Below are positions 52,846 to 62,077 of a DNA stretch of 64,000 nucleotides, one piece after another. The position numbers were made by a program, and so were the translations under genes. This stretch comes from Microcosmobacter mediterraneus (GTDB lineage Bacteria > Bacteroidota > Bacteroidia > Flavobacteriales > Flavobacteriaceae): contig NZ_JAVRIA010000004.1 in the NCBI RefSeq assembly GCF_031846265.1, positions 234,844 through 298,843 of the forward strand, read 5' to 3'. The stretch's first letter is position 1. Each line of letters starts with the position of its first letter. The notes under the pieces are model-generated. The model ran no database searches. It was not told the origin of the DNA and saw only the letters and a list, made by a program, of their open reading frames with translations.

Positions 52846-53649
52846 TTGACTACTAAAAGTATTAAAGAATTGTCCATTCAAGTTAATTTGAATGGACTTT
52901 CTTTTTGTATTTTAAATAGAACGGATAACTTAGTTGAGCTACTGGAAGAATTGCCATTAGACTCTAAAGTAACTCCTTTTAAAATTTTAGAAATTTTAAA
53001 AGAGTTTTTAAATACTCACAATTTAATTTCAAAACAATTTTCTGAGCTTATAATCATTCATCATAATGATCTTTCTACGTTTGTTCCTAAAGAATTATTT
53101 GATGAAAAGCATAGTGCAGACTATTTAAAGTTTAATTCAAAAATTTTAAAAACAGATTATATAACTCATGATGAAATAGTAGTAAACAACTCTGTAAACG
53201 TTTATGTACCTTACATAAATATTAATAACTATATTTTTGAGACTTTTGGAGAGTTTACATACAAACACGCTTCTACAGCTCTAGTAAACAGCATTTTACA
53301 ATCTAGCATAGATACAGATCCATTAGTGTTTTTAAATGTTAATAGAACAACATTTGATTTTGTAGCCATTTCAAAAAAAGAGTTATTACTCTACAATTCT
53401 TTTGAATTTTATACTCCTCAAGATTTCATTTATTTTGTGCTTTTTACCATGGAACAGTTAGGTTTAGATCCTAACGAAGTAAACATCAATTTATCTGGTC
53501 AAATTAATATGCATGATGATTTATATGAGATTTTATATACCTACGTTCGTCATATAGAATTTGTTAACGAATTTTGCTCTTATGATTTTAATGAGACTAC
53601 ATGTAAAGAGAGTCTTCATCAGCATTATTTAGTATTAAATAGTTTTTAG
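52846..53649 (+). CDS. DUF3822-family protein, TTG start
   Basis: 267 residues. No in-frame ATG occurs before about residue 225, and the fold begins at once (IKELSIQVNLNGLSFCILNR), so TTG at 52846 must be the start; it lies 4 nt after the preceding stop. The pattern of a strand-rich N-half with NSVNVYVPYININNYIFETF, then STALVNSILQS and FLNVNRTTFDFVAI, resembles the actin-like DUF3822 family conserved in Bacteroidota. Its role is unknown; it precedes rsmD by 1 nt. Confidence 0.85.
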   Translation: MTTKSIKELSIQVNLNGLSFCILNRTDNLVELLEELPLDSKVTPFKILEILKEFLNTHNLISKQFSELIIIHHNDLSTFVPKELFDEKHSADYLKFNSKILKTDYITHDEIVVNNSVNVYVPYININNYIFETFGEFTYKHASTALVNSILQSSIDTDPLVFLNVNRTTFDFVAISKKELLLYNSFEFYTPQDFIYFVLFTMEQLGLDPNEVNINLSGQINMHDDLYEILYTYVRHIEFVNEFCSYDFNETTCKESLHQHYLVLNSF

Positions 53650-53650
53650 A

Positions 53651-54190
53651 ATGCGCATCATCTCTGGTGAATTTAAAGGTCGAAAAATAACTGCTCCCAA
53701 GAAATTACCAGTTAGGCCAACAACTGATATGGCTAAAGAAGCCTTGTTTAACATCTTAAATAACCAGTATTATTTTGATGATATTATGGTTTTAGATTTA
53801 TTTGCAGGAACAGGGAATATTAGTTATGAGTTTGCTTCTAGAGGCACTGATAAAATTACTGCTGTAGACTCGTATTATGGATGTATAAAGTTCATTAGTG
53901 AAACAGCGTCGTCTTTTAAAATGAATATTTCTACAATTAAAAGTGATGTTTATAAATATTTGCAGCACACAAAACAAGATTTCGATATTATTTTTGCTGA
54001 TCCACCTTATGATTTTACAATAGAGTCTTTTGGTAAAATACCAGAATTAATTTTTGAAAATAAAATACTAAAGGAAAATGGACTATTAATCCTTGAACAT
54101 TCCAAGCATACTAATCTAACTGATCTAAAACACTATTCTTATTCTAAGAGTTATGGCGGAAATGTGTTTAGTTTTTTTGAAAATACTTAA
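53651..54190 (+). CDS. rsmD: 16S rRNA (guanine-N2)-methyltransferase
   Basis: 179 residues, normal length. The N-term MRIISGEFKGRKITAPKKLP with RPTTDMAKEALFNIL, the SAM site LDLFAGTGNISYEF, and the catalytic FADPPYDF are signatures. RsmD methylates G966 of 16S rRNA (E. coli numbering). Last gene of the 52113 operon; a bidirectional hairpin follows between it and rnpB. Confidence 0.95.
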   Translation: MRIISGEFKGRKITAPKKLPVRPTTDMAKEALFNILNNQYYFDDIMVLDLFAGTGNISYEFASRGTDKITAVDSYYGCIKFISETASSFKMNISTIKSDVYKYLQHTKQDFDIIFADPPYDFTIESFGKIPELIFENKILKENGLLILEHSKHTNLTDLKHYSYSKSYGGNVFSFFENT

Positions 54191-54210
54191 AGATTACTTT
54201 TTATAATTGG

Positions 54211-54241
54211 AAAACCCTTTATGTGTTAACAAAAAGGGTTT
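54211..54241. terminator. Terminator between rsmD and rnpB
   Basis: A 9-bp stem (aaacccttt / aaagggttt) with an 11-nt loop lies 20 nt past the rsmD stop and just past the rnpB 3' end on the minus strand. Both sides are A/T-rich, so it may act in both directions. Confidence 0.65.
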
Positions 54242-54251
54242 ATTTATAACT

Positions 54252-54583
54252 AAGTAAATCTATAAGCCGAATTCTGTATACTTTTCTTTTTGAGAAAGGA
54301 ATTCTTAAAAAGAAAAGATCCTTATCATTTATCTACAGTTACTGTTACCAGCAACCTTTAGCTGCCTACCCTCTAGCGTTGCGCGAGCAGCACTTAAATG
54401 CTAGTTTACATGACATTGCACCACATAGAGTTTACCTGGTTTCACTACAGCATTACCTGTACTTGCTTTCTGTTGCACTTGTCCTAATCTTTCGATTGAT
54501 GGCTGTTAGCCACTATGTTGCTCTTTGGTGTTCGGACTTTCCTCCATCTCGAAATCTCGAGACAGCGATAAGGCGATTTACTT
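54252..54583 (-). ncRNA. rnpB: RNase P RNA (bacterial type A)
   Basis: About 332 nt on the minus strand. The minus-strand 5' end AAGTAAATC and the 3' end GATTTACTT close helix P1. Near the 5' end is GAGGAAAGTCCGAACACC (54528-54545), and near the 3' end ACAGAATTCGGCTTAT (54262-54277), the two universal parts of the P4 core region. It is the catalytic RNA that trims tRNA 5' ends. End points are estimated from P1 pairing. Confidence 0.95.
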
Positions 54584-54720
54584 ATTTGCAAAGTTAAGTA
54601 CTTTGTTTTTAAAATTATTATAACTTAAAATTAAATAATATTTTGATTCTTCTAAGAAGATTTTGTTAATAACTCCTACTAATTACAAGGACTTAGATTC
54701 TTATATTTATGGTTAATTTT

Positions 54721-54728
54721 TAACTTTG
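54721..54728 (+). promoter_or_regulatory. Candidate -7 box (TAACTTTG) of dnaX
   Basis: It matches TAnnTTTG and lies 16 nt before ATG 54745, giving a very short leader. No clear -33 element. Confidence 0.35.
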
Positions 54729-54744
54729 TTATTCAATTTTTTCA

Positions 54745-56463
54745 ATGGAACACTTTGTAGTATCTGCACGTAAATACAGACCACAAACCTTTAAGGATGT
54801 TGTTGGTCAGCAGGCTATTACAAATACGCTACAAAATGCCATTGATAATAATCATTTAGCTCAAGCCTTATTGTTTACAGGACCACGAGGAGTTGGTAAA
54901 ACTACTTGTGCACGTATTTTGGCAAAAATGATAAATAGTGATGGTGCAGAAACTGAAGACGAAGATTTTGCCTTTAATATTTTTGAACTCGATGCTGCCT
55001 CTAATAACTCGGTAGATGATATACGTAATCTTACTGATCAGGTTCGTATACCACCACAAGTTGGTAAGTATAAAGTTTATATTATTGATGAGGTACACAT
55101 GCTCTCGCAAGCTGCATTTAATGCTTTTTTAAAAACATTAGAAGAACCGCCTAAACACTGTATTTTTATTTTAGCTACCACAGAAAAGCATAAAATAATT
55201 CCGACTATACTCTCTCGTTGTCAAATATTTGATTTTAAGCGTATAACTGTAAAAGATGCAAAATCATATTTACAATATATTGCCCAAGAGCAAGGCATAG
55301 AAGCTGAAGATGATGCACTACATATTATTGCTCAAAAAGCAGATGGAGCTATGAGAGATGCACTCTCTATTTTTGATAGAGTTGTGAGTTTTTCAGGAAA
55401 AAAATTAACTAGACAAGCCGTTACAGAAAACCTCAATGTATTAGATTACGACTCGTATTTTAAAAGTACAAACCTCATTTTAGAGCATAAAATTCCTGAG
55501 CTATTAGTTCATTTTAACACCATTTTGTCTAAAGGTTTTGATGGTCATCATTATATAGCAGGATTGGCAAGTCATTTTAGAGACTTATTAGTTTGTAAAA
55601 ATCCTTCTACGATTGAGTTATTAGAAGTCGGCGAACAAACTCAAATTAAATACCAAGAGCAATCTTTGTTAGCTTCCCAAGAATTTTTAATAAAAGCTAT
55701 TGAATTAGCTAATGCGTGTGACTTAAAGTATAAAACAAGTAAAAATCAAAGACTATTGGTTGAGCTTTGTATTATGCAATTGGCCTCTATCAGTTTTGAT
55801 GGAGAAAAAAAAAAGGGTAATCGGTTTATAATTCCACCTTCTTATTTTAAATCTAAAGGTATAGCTCCTATTCCTATTTCTAAAGAAGATCCTCAGACTG
55901 AGCAATCTATAATAAAAGAAAATATAGTATTAAATGAAACTCAAGATGAGACAGTTACTGCTGTAGAAGAACCTATTATTGATGTCATAATTAAAAAGCC
56001 AACAAAAACAGCATCAGGACTTTCTCTAAGTAGTATTAAAAAGAAAAAAGAACATCTTATTAGGCAAATGGATGTTGTTATTGATGAGGATGATTTGCCA
56101 CAAGATAATTTTTCAGAAGAACAACTTATCAGTATTTGGAATACCTATGCCAAGCAATTAGATGACAATGGTGAAAAAATTATGGGATCTATTCTTCAAA
56201 TGGATACACCAACGCTTAGAGATGGTAATATACATATTGAGTTATCTAATGCTACTTTAAAATTAGAATTAGAGCGAGCGCAATATCCATTAATGAAGTT
56301 TATTAGAAAACAACTTAATAATTACAACGTTAAATTAGTTATTACTGTAAATGAAGAGATTGAAAAAAAATATGCCTTTACTACTGCTGAGAAATATGAA
56401 AAGCTAAAGGAGAAAAACCCAAACTTAGAACTACTTAAAAATATATTTGGATTAGATGTGTAA
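54745..56463 (+). CDS. dnaX: DNA polymerase III subunit gamma/tau
   Basis: 572 residues. N-terminal ATPase with Walker A GPRGVGKTT (46-54), DEVH (115-118), the sensor and arginine-finger region TILSRCQIF. The four zinc cysteines of E. coli DnaX are missing; instead a short acidic stretch (INSDGAETEDEDFAFNIFEL) is present, typical of Bacteroidota. The C-terminal region (about 400-572) is the tau-like part that binds the polymerase. It loads the sliding clamp at the replication fork. Its last 8 nt overlap the following lipoprotein gene. Confidence 0.96.
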   Translation: MEHFVVSARKYRPQTFKDVVGQQAITNTLQNAIDNNHLAQALLFTGPRGVGKTTCARILAKMINSDGAETEDEDFAFNIFELDAASNNSVDDIRNLTDQVRIPPQVGKYKVYIIDEVHMLSQAAFNAFLKTLEEPPKHCIFILATTEKHKIIPTILSRCQIFDFKRITVKDAKSYLQYIAQEQGIEAEDDALHIIAQKADGAMRDALSIFDRVVSFSGKKLTRQAVTENLNVLDYDSYFKSTNLILEHKIPELLVHFNTILSKGFDGHHYIAGLASHFRDLLVCKNPSTIELLEVGEQTQIKYQEQSLLASQEFLIKAIELANACDLKYKTSKNQRLLVELCIMQLASISFDGEKKKGNRFIIPPSYFKSKGIAPIPISKEDPQTEQSIIKENIVLNETQDETVTAVEEPIIDVIIKKPTKTASGLSLSSIKKKKEHLIRQMDVVIDEDDLPQDNFSEEQLISIWNTYAKQLDDNGEKIMGSILQMDTPTLRDGNIHIELSNATLKLELERAQYPLMKFIRKQLNNYNVKLVITVNEEIEKKYAFTTAEKYEKLKEKNPNLELLKNIFGLDV

Positions 56464-57016
56464 GCTTAAAAACATTATTTTTTTGCTTGTAATTACAAGT
56501 ATTGTAATTTTTAATTGCGAAGGACGTAAGACTCAAAGTCAGGCTTTAAAGGAAAGTTTAGAAGCTTATAAAATAAAAACTATAGTAACTGAAGATACTT
56601 ACGTGCCAGAGTTATATTCTGAGGTAAAAATTGATTCTACTTTAACTAATGGATTTTATGTTAGTGTAAAAAACTATACCAATATGCACCAAGCGTATAC
56701 CATTTCTAAAAGGAAAAATAATATCTTAACCTATACACATTTTAGATCTTGGATATCTGATCTTAAAGTGACTTTTAATAATCAAGATATCGTAAATACT
56801 TTAATCGATGATGACTTCATAGATAATATTACTAATACTCATGAGTATTCTTCTTTTAGATACAGTCATCTAGAGGTTTTACAAGAAAAAACTGCATCAG
56901 ATTCTATACGATTAAATGTATATGCACTAAAACCTCAGACAAAAGACTTTCTTGTCTATGAGTTAGAAATATTGAGTAATGGCACCATAAAACTTCAAGA
57001 TATAACCCTTATATAA
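56456..57016 (+). CDS. Small lipoprotein of unknown function
   Basis: 186 residues. Start ATG at 56456 overlaps the dnaX stop by 8 nt. It opens MCKLKNIIFLLVITSIVIFNC with the lipobox cysteine at about 21. The mature part is beta-rich (VKIDSTLTNGFYVSVKNYTN, SWISDLKVTFNN, FRYSHLEVLQEKT) with no family I recognise. Its stop is directly followed by miaE, so the three genes dnaX, this and miaE look like one transcript. Confidence 0.6.
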   Translation: MCKLKNIIFLLVITSIVIFNCEGRKTQSQALKESLEAYKIKTIVTEDTYVPELYSEVKIDSTLTNGFYVSVKNYTNMHQAYTISKRKNNILTYTHFRSWISDLKVTFNNQDIVNTLIDDDFIDNITNTHEYSSFRYSHLEVLQEKTASDSIRLNVYALKPQTKDFLVYELEILSNGTIKLQDITLI

Positions 57017-57598
57017 ATGCTAGGATTAAAACTACCAACAGATCCACGTTGGGTAAATATTGTAGAAAAGAATATTGAAGACATATTAACAGACCATGCT
57101 TATTGTGAGCAAAAAGCCGCAAGTACTGCTATTTCACTTATTGTAAGTTTTCCTGAGTATACAGAGCTAATACAAGAGATGATAGCTTTAGTAAAAGAAG
57201 AAATTAGTCATTTTAAAATGGTGCATGATATTATCTTAAAACGCGGTTGGATCTTAGGTAGAGATCGTAAGGATGATTATGTAATTACGCTTTTAAAATT
57301 CTTTCCTAAAGGTGGAAGCAGAACAACACAACTAGTTCACAGATTGTTATATGCAGCACTTATTGAAGCTAGAAGTTGTGAACGTTTTAGGTTATTATCT
57401 GAAGAGCTTGAAGATAAAGAACTGGCAGAATTTTACAGAAAACTTATGGTTAGCGAGGCTAACCATTATAGTATGTTTTTAGGATTTGCAAGACGTTATG
57501 GAGACAGAAAAGAAGTTGATACAAAATGGCAACAATTACTTGATTATGAAGCTTCTATTATGAAAGATTTAAGCAAACGAGAAACCATACATGGATAA
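57017..57598 (+). CDS. miaE: tRNA-(ms2io6A) hydroxylase-like di-iron protein
   Basis: 193 residues. The di-iron ligand pattern is visible: E in DHAYCEQKAAS, E..H in VKEEISHFKMVHDII, E in ALIEARSCERFRLL and E..H in MVSEANHYSMFLGFA. MiaE hydroxylates the isopentenyl group of modified A37 in tRNA. Directly abuts the lipoprotein stop and is followed by a terminator. Confidence 0.92.
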   Translation: MLGLKLPTDPRWVNIVEKNIEDILTDHAYCEQKAASTAISLIVSFPEYTELIQEMIALVKEEISHFKMVHDIILKRGWILGRDRKDDYVITLLKFFPKGGSRTTQLVHRLLYAALIEARSCERFRLLSEELEDKELAEFYRKLMVSEANHYSMFLGFARRYGDRKEVDTKWQQLLDYEASIMKDLSKRETIHG

Positions 57599-57602
57599 AA
57601 CA

Positions 57603-57629
57603 AAAGCTCTAGCATTACACTAGAGCTTT
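57603..57629 (+). terminator. Rho-independent terminator after miaE
   Basis: A 10-bp stem (aaagctctag / ctagagcttt) with a 7-nt loop and a short T-rich tail. Confidence 0.75.
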
Positions 57630-57660
57630 CTTATTATCAATTCATTGCTGAATTAATAGC

Positions 57661-58191
57661 TTAAATTTTATAGTTTATTCCAAACTGAATGACACCACTC
57701 TTAGCTTCAGGAAAACCAGGTTTATCATCAAAAACATTAGAAAAACCATAGTTATATCTAGCGTCAATAGCAAAATCGTCTGTTAGTTGGTATTCAATAT
57801 AACCAACACCAGAAAATACAACGTTTTTGAATCCATCATCTTTTTTATTCACTTTAAGACCAGCTTGAGGACCTAAACCTACTCCAAGTTTTTCGAAAAA
57901 TGTATATTTTAAAATTACAGGAAGGTTTAGATAATCGTTCCTAAATCCTTCTTTGTTAGAGCCTTCACCAGAGAATTGTAGTTCTGGTACAAGTGCTAAA
58001 TTTTCAGTTAATCCATATTCTACAAATACACCAAAAACGAAACCATTTCTGTGCTCATTTCTGTTAATTGGTGTGTCTTTATAATCCATGTTAGATACAG
58101 ACATGCCACCTTTAACACCATATTTAATATCTTGTGCTTGAAGAATTGTTGTAGTTAGTAAAAATACTAATACAGTAATATAAGTTTTCAT
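57661..58191 (-). CDS. Small outer-membrane beta-barrel protein
   Basis: 176 residues, signal peptide with cut near LQAQ (about 19). Alternating strands with aromatic ends recur: KYGVKGGMSVSNMDYKD, FVFGVFVEYGLTENLALVPE, VILKYTFFEKLGVGLGPQ and FAIDARYNYGFSNVF, ending in a barrel strand (VIQFGINYKI). This is the porin-like OMP_b-brl fold common in flavobacteria; its partner or substrate is unknown. Monocistronic. Confidence 0.85.
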   Translation of the reverse strand: MKTYITVLVFLLTTTILQAQDIKYGVKGGMSVSNMDYKDTPINRNEHRNGFVFGVFVEYGLTENLALVPELQFSGEGSNKEGFRNDYLNLPVILKYTFFEKLGVGLGPQAGLKVNKKDDGFKNVVFSGVGYIEYQLTDDFAIDARYNYGFSNVFDDKPGFPEAKSGVIQFGINYKI

Positions 58192-58288
58192 AGTAAATTG
58201 ATTTGAGGCTGTGAATATATATTTTATTCCTAATAAATATCTTAATTAATGGATGTTTAGCTCAAAAAAAGTGATTAACTGTTAATTT

Positions 58289-59194
58289 TTAGAGTTCTAA
58301 ACTAGAAATGGTTTTCTGATATATACTTTTAATGATTCCATCAGACAGTCCTATTTTTGGGACATATATGTGTTTAGCATTACTCCATTTCATAGCAGAT
58401 AAATAAATTCGTGTAGCAGGTATTATTACATCAGCTCTATCTTGATTTAGGTTTAAATCGGTAATACGCTCTTCATAAGAATACTCTTGTAGCATTTTGA
58501 ATAAAGAACTCAAATAAAAATACGTTAAAGGTTCTCCCATTGACTTACCAGAGATCTTGAAAATTTTATTAATATTTCCACCAGAACCTATAAGTTCTAT
58601 TTTATCATAGTCTTTTGTTTTTTCTTTTATCCAATCTTCTAAGTCTCGCCATGTAGAACTTGATACAATATCATTTAACAGACGAACTGTACCAATTCTA
58701 GCAGATTTAGAAGCTATTTTTTTGCCCAAATGAATCACAGTAAATTCTGTACTTCCTCCACCAACATCGACATATAAATAGGTTTTATTATCATCTATAT
58801 ATTCATGTAAATCTGTTGCTGCTATTATTGCTGCTTCTACTTCACCATTAATAATATCTATTTGTATACCACTCTTATCTTTTATTATATTTCTTAGCTC
58901 ATTTCCATTATTTGCTTCTCTCATAGCAGATGTAGCACAAGCTTTGTAGCGTTCAACTTTATGTGATTTCATAAGCAACTTAAAGGCAATCATTGTGTCT
59001 ATGAGTCTTTTTTTGTTTTCTAATGAAATTTTTTCGTTTAAAAAAACATCTGCTCCTAGACGAATCGGAACTCTTACCAAGGAACTTTTTTTAAACCTTA
59101 CAGGTTTGCCTTCTTGTTTTATTATATTAGAGATGAGTAATCTAACAGCATTAGAACCAATATCTATAGCTGCGTATTTTATGATTTGTAGCAT
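58289..59194 (-). CDS. ppx: Exopolyphosphatase (Ppx/GppA family)
   Basis: 301 residues, short form without the C-terminal HD-like domain. The ASKHA-type core is visible: YAAIDIGSNAVRLLISNI, ACATSAMREANNG and LYVDVGGGSTEFTVI with the conserved glycines of the phosphate loop. It hydrolyses terminal phosphates of polyphosphate or ppGpp-type pppGpp. It lies 3 nt after ppk1 and completes the sixA-ppk1-ppx operon. Confidence 0.92.
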   Translation of the reverse strand: MLQIIKYAAIDIGSNAVRLLISNIIKQEGKPVRFKKSSLVRVPIRLGADVFLNEKISLENKKRLIDTMIAFKLLMKSHKVERYKACATSAMREANNGNELRNIIKDKSGIQIDIINGEVEAAIIAATDLHEYIDDNKTYLYVDVGGGSTEFTVIHLGKKIASKSARIGTVRLLNDIVSSSTWRDLEDWIKEKTKDYDKIELIGSGGNINKIFKISGKSMGEPLTYFYLSSLFKMLQEYSYEERITDLNLNQDRADVIIPATRIYLSAMKWSNAKHIYVPKIGLSDGIIKSIYQKTISSLEL

Positions 59195-59197
59195 GTA

Positions 59198-61246
59198 TTA
59201 TTGTTGTTCTAAATAGTAATTGTAGGTTTTAAATTGAGCTCTAACTTTATCTTTATTATTGCGTCTATATGAATTGTCTTGCTCAGCATTTAGAATTCTA
59301 GCTTTAGTATTATCATTCCAGCAAATATCAAAAATATCCAATAACTCCTTTTTAATGTTATTGTCATAAATAGGACAAGACACTTCCACTCTATTTTCAA
59401 TATTTCTAGTCATCCAATCGGCAGAAGATATATAAATTCTAGGATCATTATTATTTCCAAAAATATATAATCTGGTGTGCTCCAAAAATTTATCAATAAT
59501 ACTAATAACTTCTATATTTTCACTCATTCCTTTAATTCCAGGAATTAAACAGCAAATACCTCTTACAATCATTTGAATTTTAACTCCAGCTCTACTTGCT
59601 TCATAGAGTTTGTCTACCATTTTATAACTAGAGATACTATTCATTTTAAGCTTTATATAAGCGGGTTTTCCTTGTCTAATATTAGCAATTTCATTATCAA
59701 TTAAAGCAAATAATTTAGTTTTGGTATAGTGTGGAGATGTAATAATGTGCTTATATCTATAGATTTTATAATTAATTTCAAAGAAATTAAATACTTTGTT
59801 AATGTCTTTTAAAATTTTATGGTTTGCCGTAAACAAGGTAAAATCTGTGTAGATTTTAGCAGTAGATTCATTAAAATTTCCTGTGCTTATAAAGCCATAA
59901 CGTTTTAAGCTTTTACCTTCTAACCGCTCAATGATACACATTTTACTGTGCACCTTTAAGCCTTCTATTCCGAAATGAAGTTTAATGCCTTCAGCTTGCA
60001 TTTGCTCAGCATAGTCAATGTTTGCTTGTTCATCAAAACGCGCTCTTAACTCAATTGAAACTGTCACTTTTTTACCATTTTTTGCAGCATTTATTAAAGA
60101 ACTTGCTACATGAGAAATTTGTGCTAATCTGTAAATAGTAATCTTAATGGTTTTTACACTTGGATCTAAAGCTGCTTCTCTTAAAAACTTTACGATATAT
60201 GAAAAGGTATGATATGGTGTATAAAGTAAATAATCTTTATCAGCTATAGCATTAAAGATATTATTCTCTAAGCTTAATCCTTTTATTGATAATGGCGTAA
60301 TTTTATCGTAGAGTAAATCTTGTCTTCCTAAGCTAGGAAAACTCATGTAATCTCGTCTATTATGATAACGTCCACCTGGAATAATACTATCTTTTGAGTC
60401 TATGCCCATTTTATTGAGTAAATACTCTAAAGTTTCTAAGTCTATAGTGTTATCATATACAAAGCGAATGGGTTCACCAACTTGTCTATGCTTTACACTA
60501 TCCGATATTTTTTTAATAAAACTCTTAGAAAGATCACTGTCAAAGTCTAATTCGCCATCGCGAGTAATCTTAACCATATGTGAGCTAATAGATTTATAAT
60601 TGAAAATGCTGAAAATATCATTTAAGCAATATCTAATAACATCGTCTACCATAATAATGTAATCTGTACCATTTTCATTAGGTAGAACAACAAATCGTTC
60701 CATTTGTCTAGAAATTTCAATTAAAGCAAATTGATTTTTACCATTTAACAATTCCATTTTAATGGCTAAATAAGCTGTAGTATCTTTAAGAACAGGGAGT
60801 TCTATAGCATCATTAAGAATTATTGTAACTAAAGCTGGACTTACTTTTTTTAGAAAATAGTCTTTTATAAAAGATTGTCTATTAGGATTAATTTCAGTCT
60901 CATTAATAATATGAATATTTTCTTTTTCTAATTCTTCCTCAATAGTATTTAAGATTTTTAGACTCTCACTTTGATGTCTTATAACAACTTCTGTTATTTT
61001 ATTGAGTAAATCACTAGCTTTTATACCACCTAGAGCACTCTTTCCGCCTTTTCCTGCTTCATCAATTCGTTTTACTGTAGCATACCTTACTTTGAAAAAT
61101 TCATCTAAATTATTAGAAAATATTCCTAAAAAGCGTAAACGTTCAATTAATGGAACTGTTTCGTCTGCAGCTTCTTGCAGTACTCGAGCATTAAATTGTA
61201 GCCAGCTAAGTTCTCTGTTTATATATGTGTTATTCTCTTTTGTCAT
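59198..61246 (-). CDS. ppk1: Polyphosphate kinase 1
   Basis: 682 residues, the usual length. N-terminal INRELSWLQFNARVLQEA, then the head domain. The first PLD-like half carries the phosphohistidine site in GLKVHSKMCIIER, and the second half TRLYIFGNNNDP and SSADWMTRNIENRVEV. It makes polyphosphate from ATP reversibly. The ATG shares one base with the sixA stop (TAATG). Confidence 0.97.
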   Translation of the reverse strand: MTKENNTYINRELSWLQFNARVLQEAADETVPLIERLRFLGIFSNNLDEFFKVRYATVKRIDEAGKGGKSALGGIKASDLLNKITEVVIRHQSESLKILNTIEEELEKENIHIINETEINPNRQSFIKDYFLKKVSPALVTIILNDAIELPVLKDTTAYLAIKMELLNGKNQFALIEISRQMERFVVLPNENGTDYIIMVDDVIRYCLNDIFSIFNYKSISSHMVKITRDGELDFDSDLSKSFIKKISDSVKHRQVGEPIRFVYDNTIDLETLEYLLNKMGIDSKDSIIPGGRYHNRRDYMSFPSLGRQDLLYDKITPLSIKGLSLENNIFNAIADKDYLLYTPYHTFSYIVKFLREAALDPSVKTIKITIYRLAQISHVASSLINAAKNGKKVTVSIELRARFDEQANIDYAEQMQAEGIKLHFGIEGLKVHSKMCIIERLEGKSLKRYGFISTGNFNESTAKIYTDFTLFTANHKILKDINKVFNFFEINYKIYRYKHIITSPHYTKTKLFALIDNEIANIRQGKPAYIKLKMNSISSYKMVDKLYEASRAGVKIQMIVRGICCLIPGIKGMSENIEVISIIDKFLEHTRLYIFGNNNDPRIYISSADWMTRNIENRVEVSCPIYDNNIKKELLDIFDICWNDNTKARILNAEQDNSYRRNNKDKVRAQFKTYNYYLEQQ

Positions 61247-61731
61247 TATTTTAAATCTCTAGGGAAAATGGTAAAACGTGTTGTTCCTTTAGAAATATCT
61301 TTCCAAGAATCTGTTTCAAAATCTATAACTACTAATCCTGCAGTAGGAAGATTATCTATAAAACGATTTCCAAATATATTAGAAATTGTAGTAAAAGCAT
61401 GGTTGTGTCCAAAAATGATAACATTATTATAACTATCAGCAAGTGTTTTGATGTAACCTGTTACATTTTGTCCTCCAAAATCATATAATTCTTCGGTGAT
61501 AATGATATCATTTGGATTTATTTTAACTGTATCTACAAATAATTTGCAAGTAGATAATGCTCTATTGGCAGGACTAGAAATTATTCTATTTAATACAATT
61601 TTTTTGGTTCTAAAATGCTCTGAAACCCTTATTGTATCTTTAATTCCTCGATTTTTAAGTGGTCTTTCTTTATCAGAAACATCAAATTCCCAAGAAGACT
61701 TTCCGTGACGCATTAATACTAATGTTTTCAT
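61246..61731 (-). CDS. SixA-type histidine phosphatase
   Basis: 161 residues. The phosphohistidine motif is LVLMRHGKSSWEF (R-H-G near 8-10), then ELYDFGGQNV and the second histidine in IIFGHNHAFTTI. Family members dephosphorylate phosphohistidine in phosphotransferase or phosphorelay proteins, and other substrates. First gene of the polyphosphate operon, with a one-base overlap to ppk1, suggesting a role in phosphate metabolism. Confidence 0.88.
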   Translation of the reverse strand: MKTLVLMRHGKSSWEFDVSDKERPLKNRGIKDTIRVSEHFRTKKIVLNRIISSPANRALSTCKLFVDTVKINPNDIIITEELYDFGGQNVTGYIKTLADSYNNVIIFGHNHAFTTISNIFGNRFIDNLPTAGLVVIDFETDSWKDISKGTTRFTIFPRDLK

Positions 61732-62077
61732 ATTACGTATCGATTAAATGCATTTTTTTTCGATAAAATGTTGCATAATTCCGTTTTAACGAGTATTTTG
61801 GCACCTTTAACATTTATATTTGGCTGACGATGCCTATATAAGTTTTTTTGTTATCGTAAAATTAATATAATGACCCCAAATCAGAAACATATTAATCAAT
61901 CCATTTTCGCATTACTAGTTAATGCACTTCCCTCTTCTATACTTTATATGTTCTTTAGGTCACAGCCTAGCTTGTGTCTAATTAATAATTTTTATGAAGT
62001 ATAACAATTTAAAATAACATCGCGTAGCGAAAAAACATTGTTAATAACAGTTGCCTAGTGCAAAAAAAGTAAACATT
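61732..62077. other. Intergenic region between divergent operons
   Basis: 346 nt without a convincing gene. A box TATATTTG (61815-61822) on the plus strand, with TTTG at 61797-61800, could be a promoter for 62078 but its spacer is only 14 nt. A 44-codon ORF (61870-62004, MTPNQKHINQSIFALL) has no supporting feature. Confidence 0.4.

Noticed and set aside
54379..54597. Plus-strand ORF of about 72 codons
   Set aside because: It lies across the rnpB RNA on the opposite strand; the RNase P signature sequences explain the region fully.
61870..62004. 44-codon ORF before the adhesin gene
   Set aside because: No signal, motif or terminator supports it; kept only as a note in the intergenic entry.
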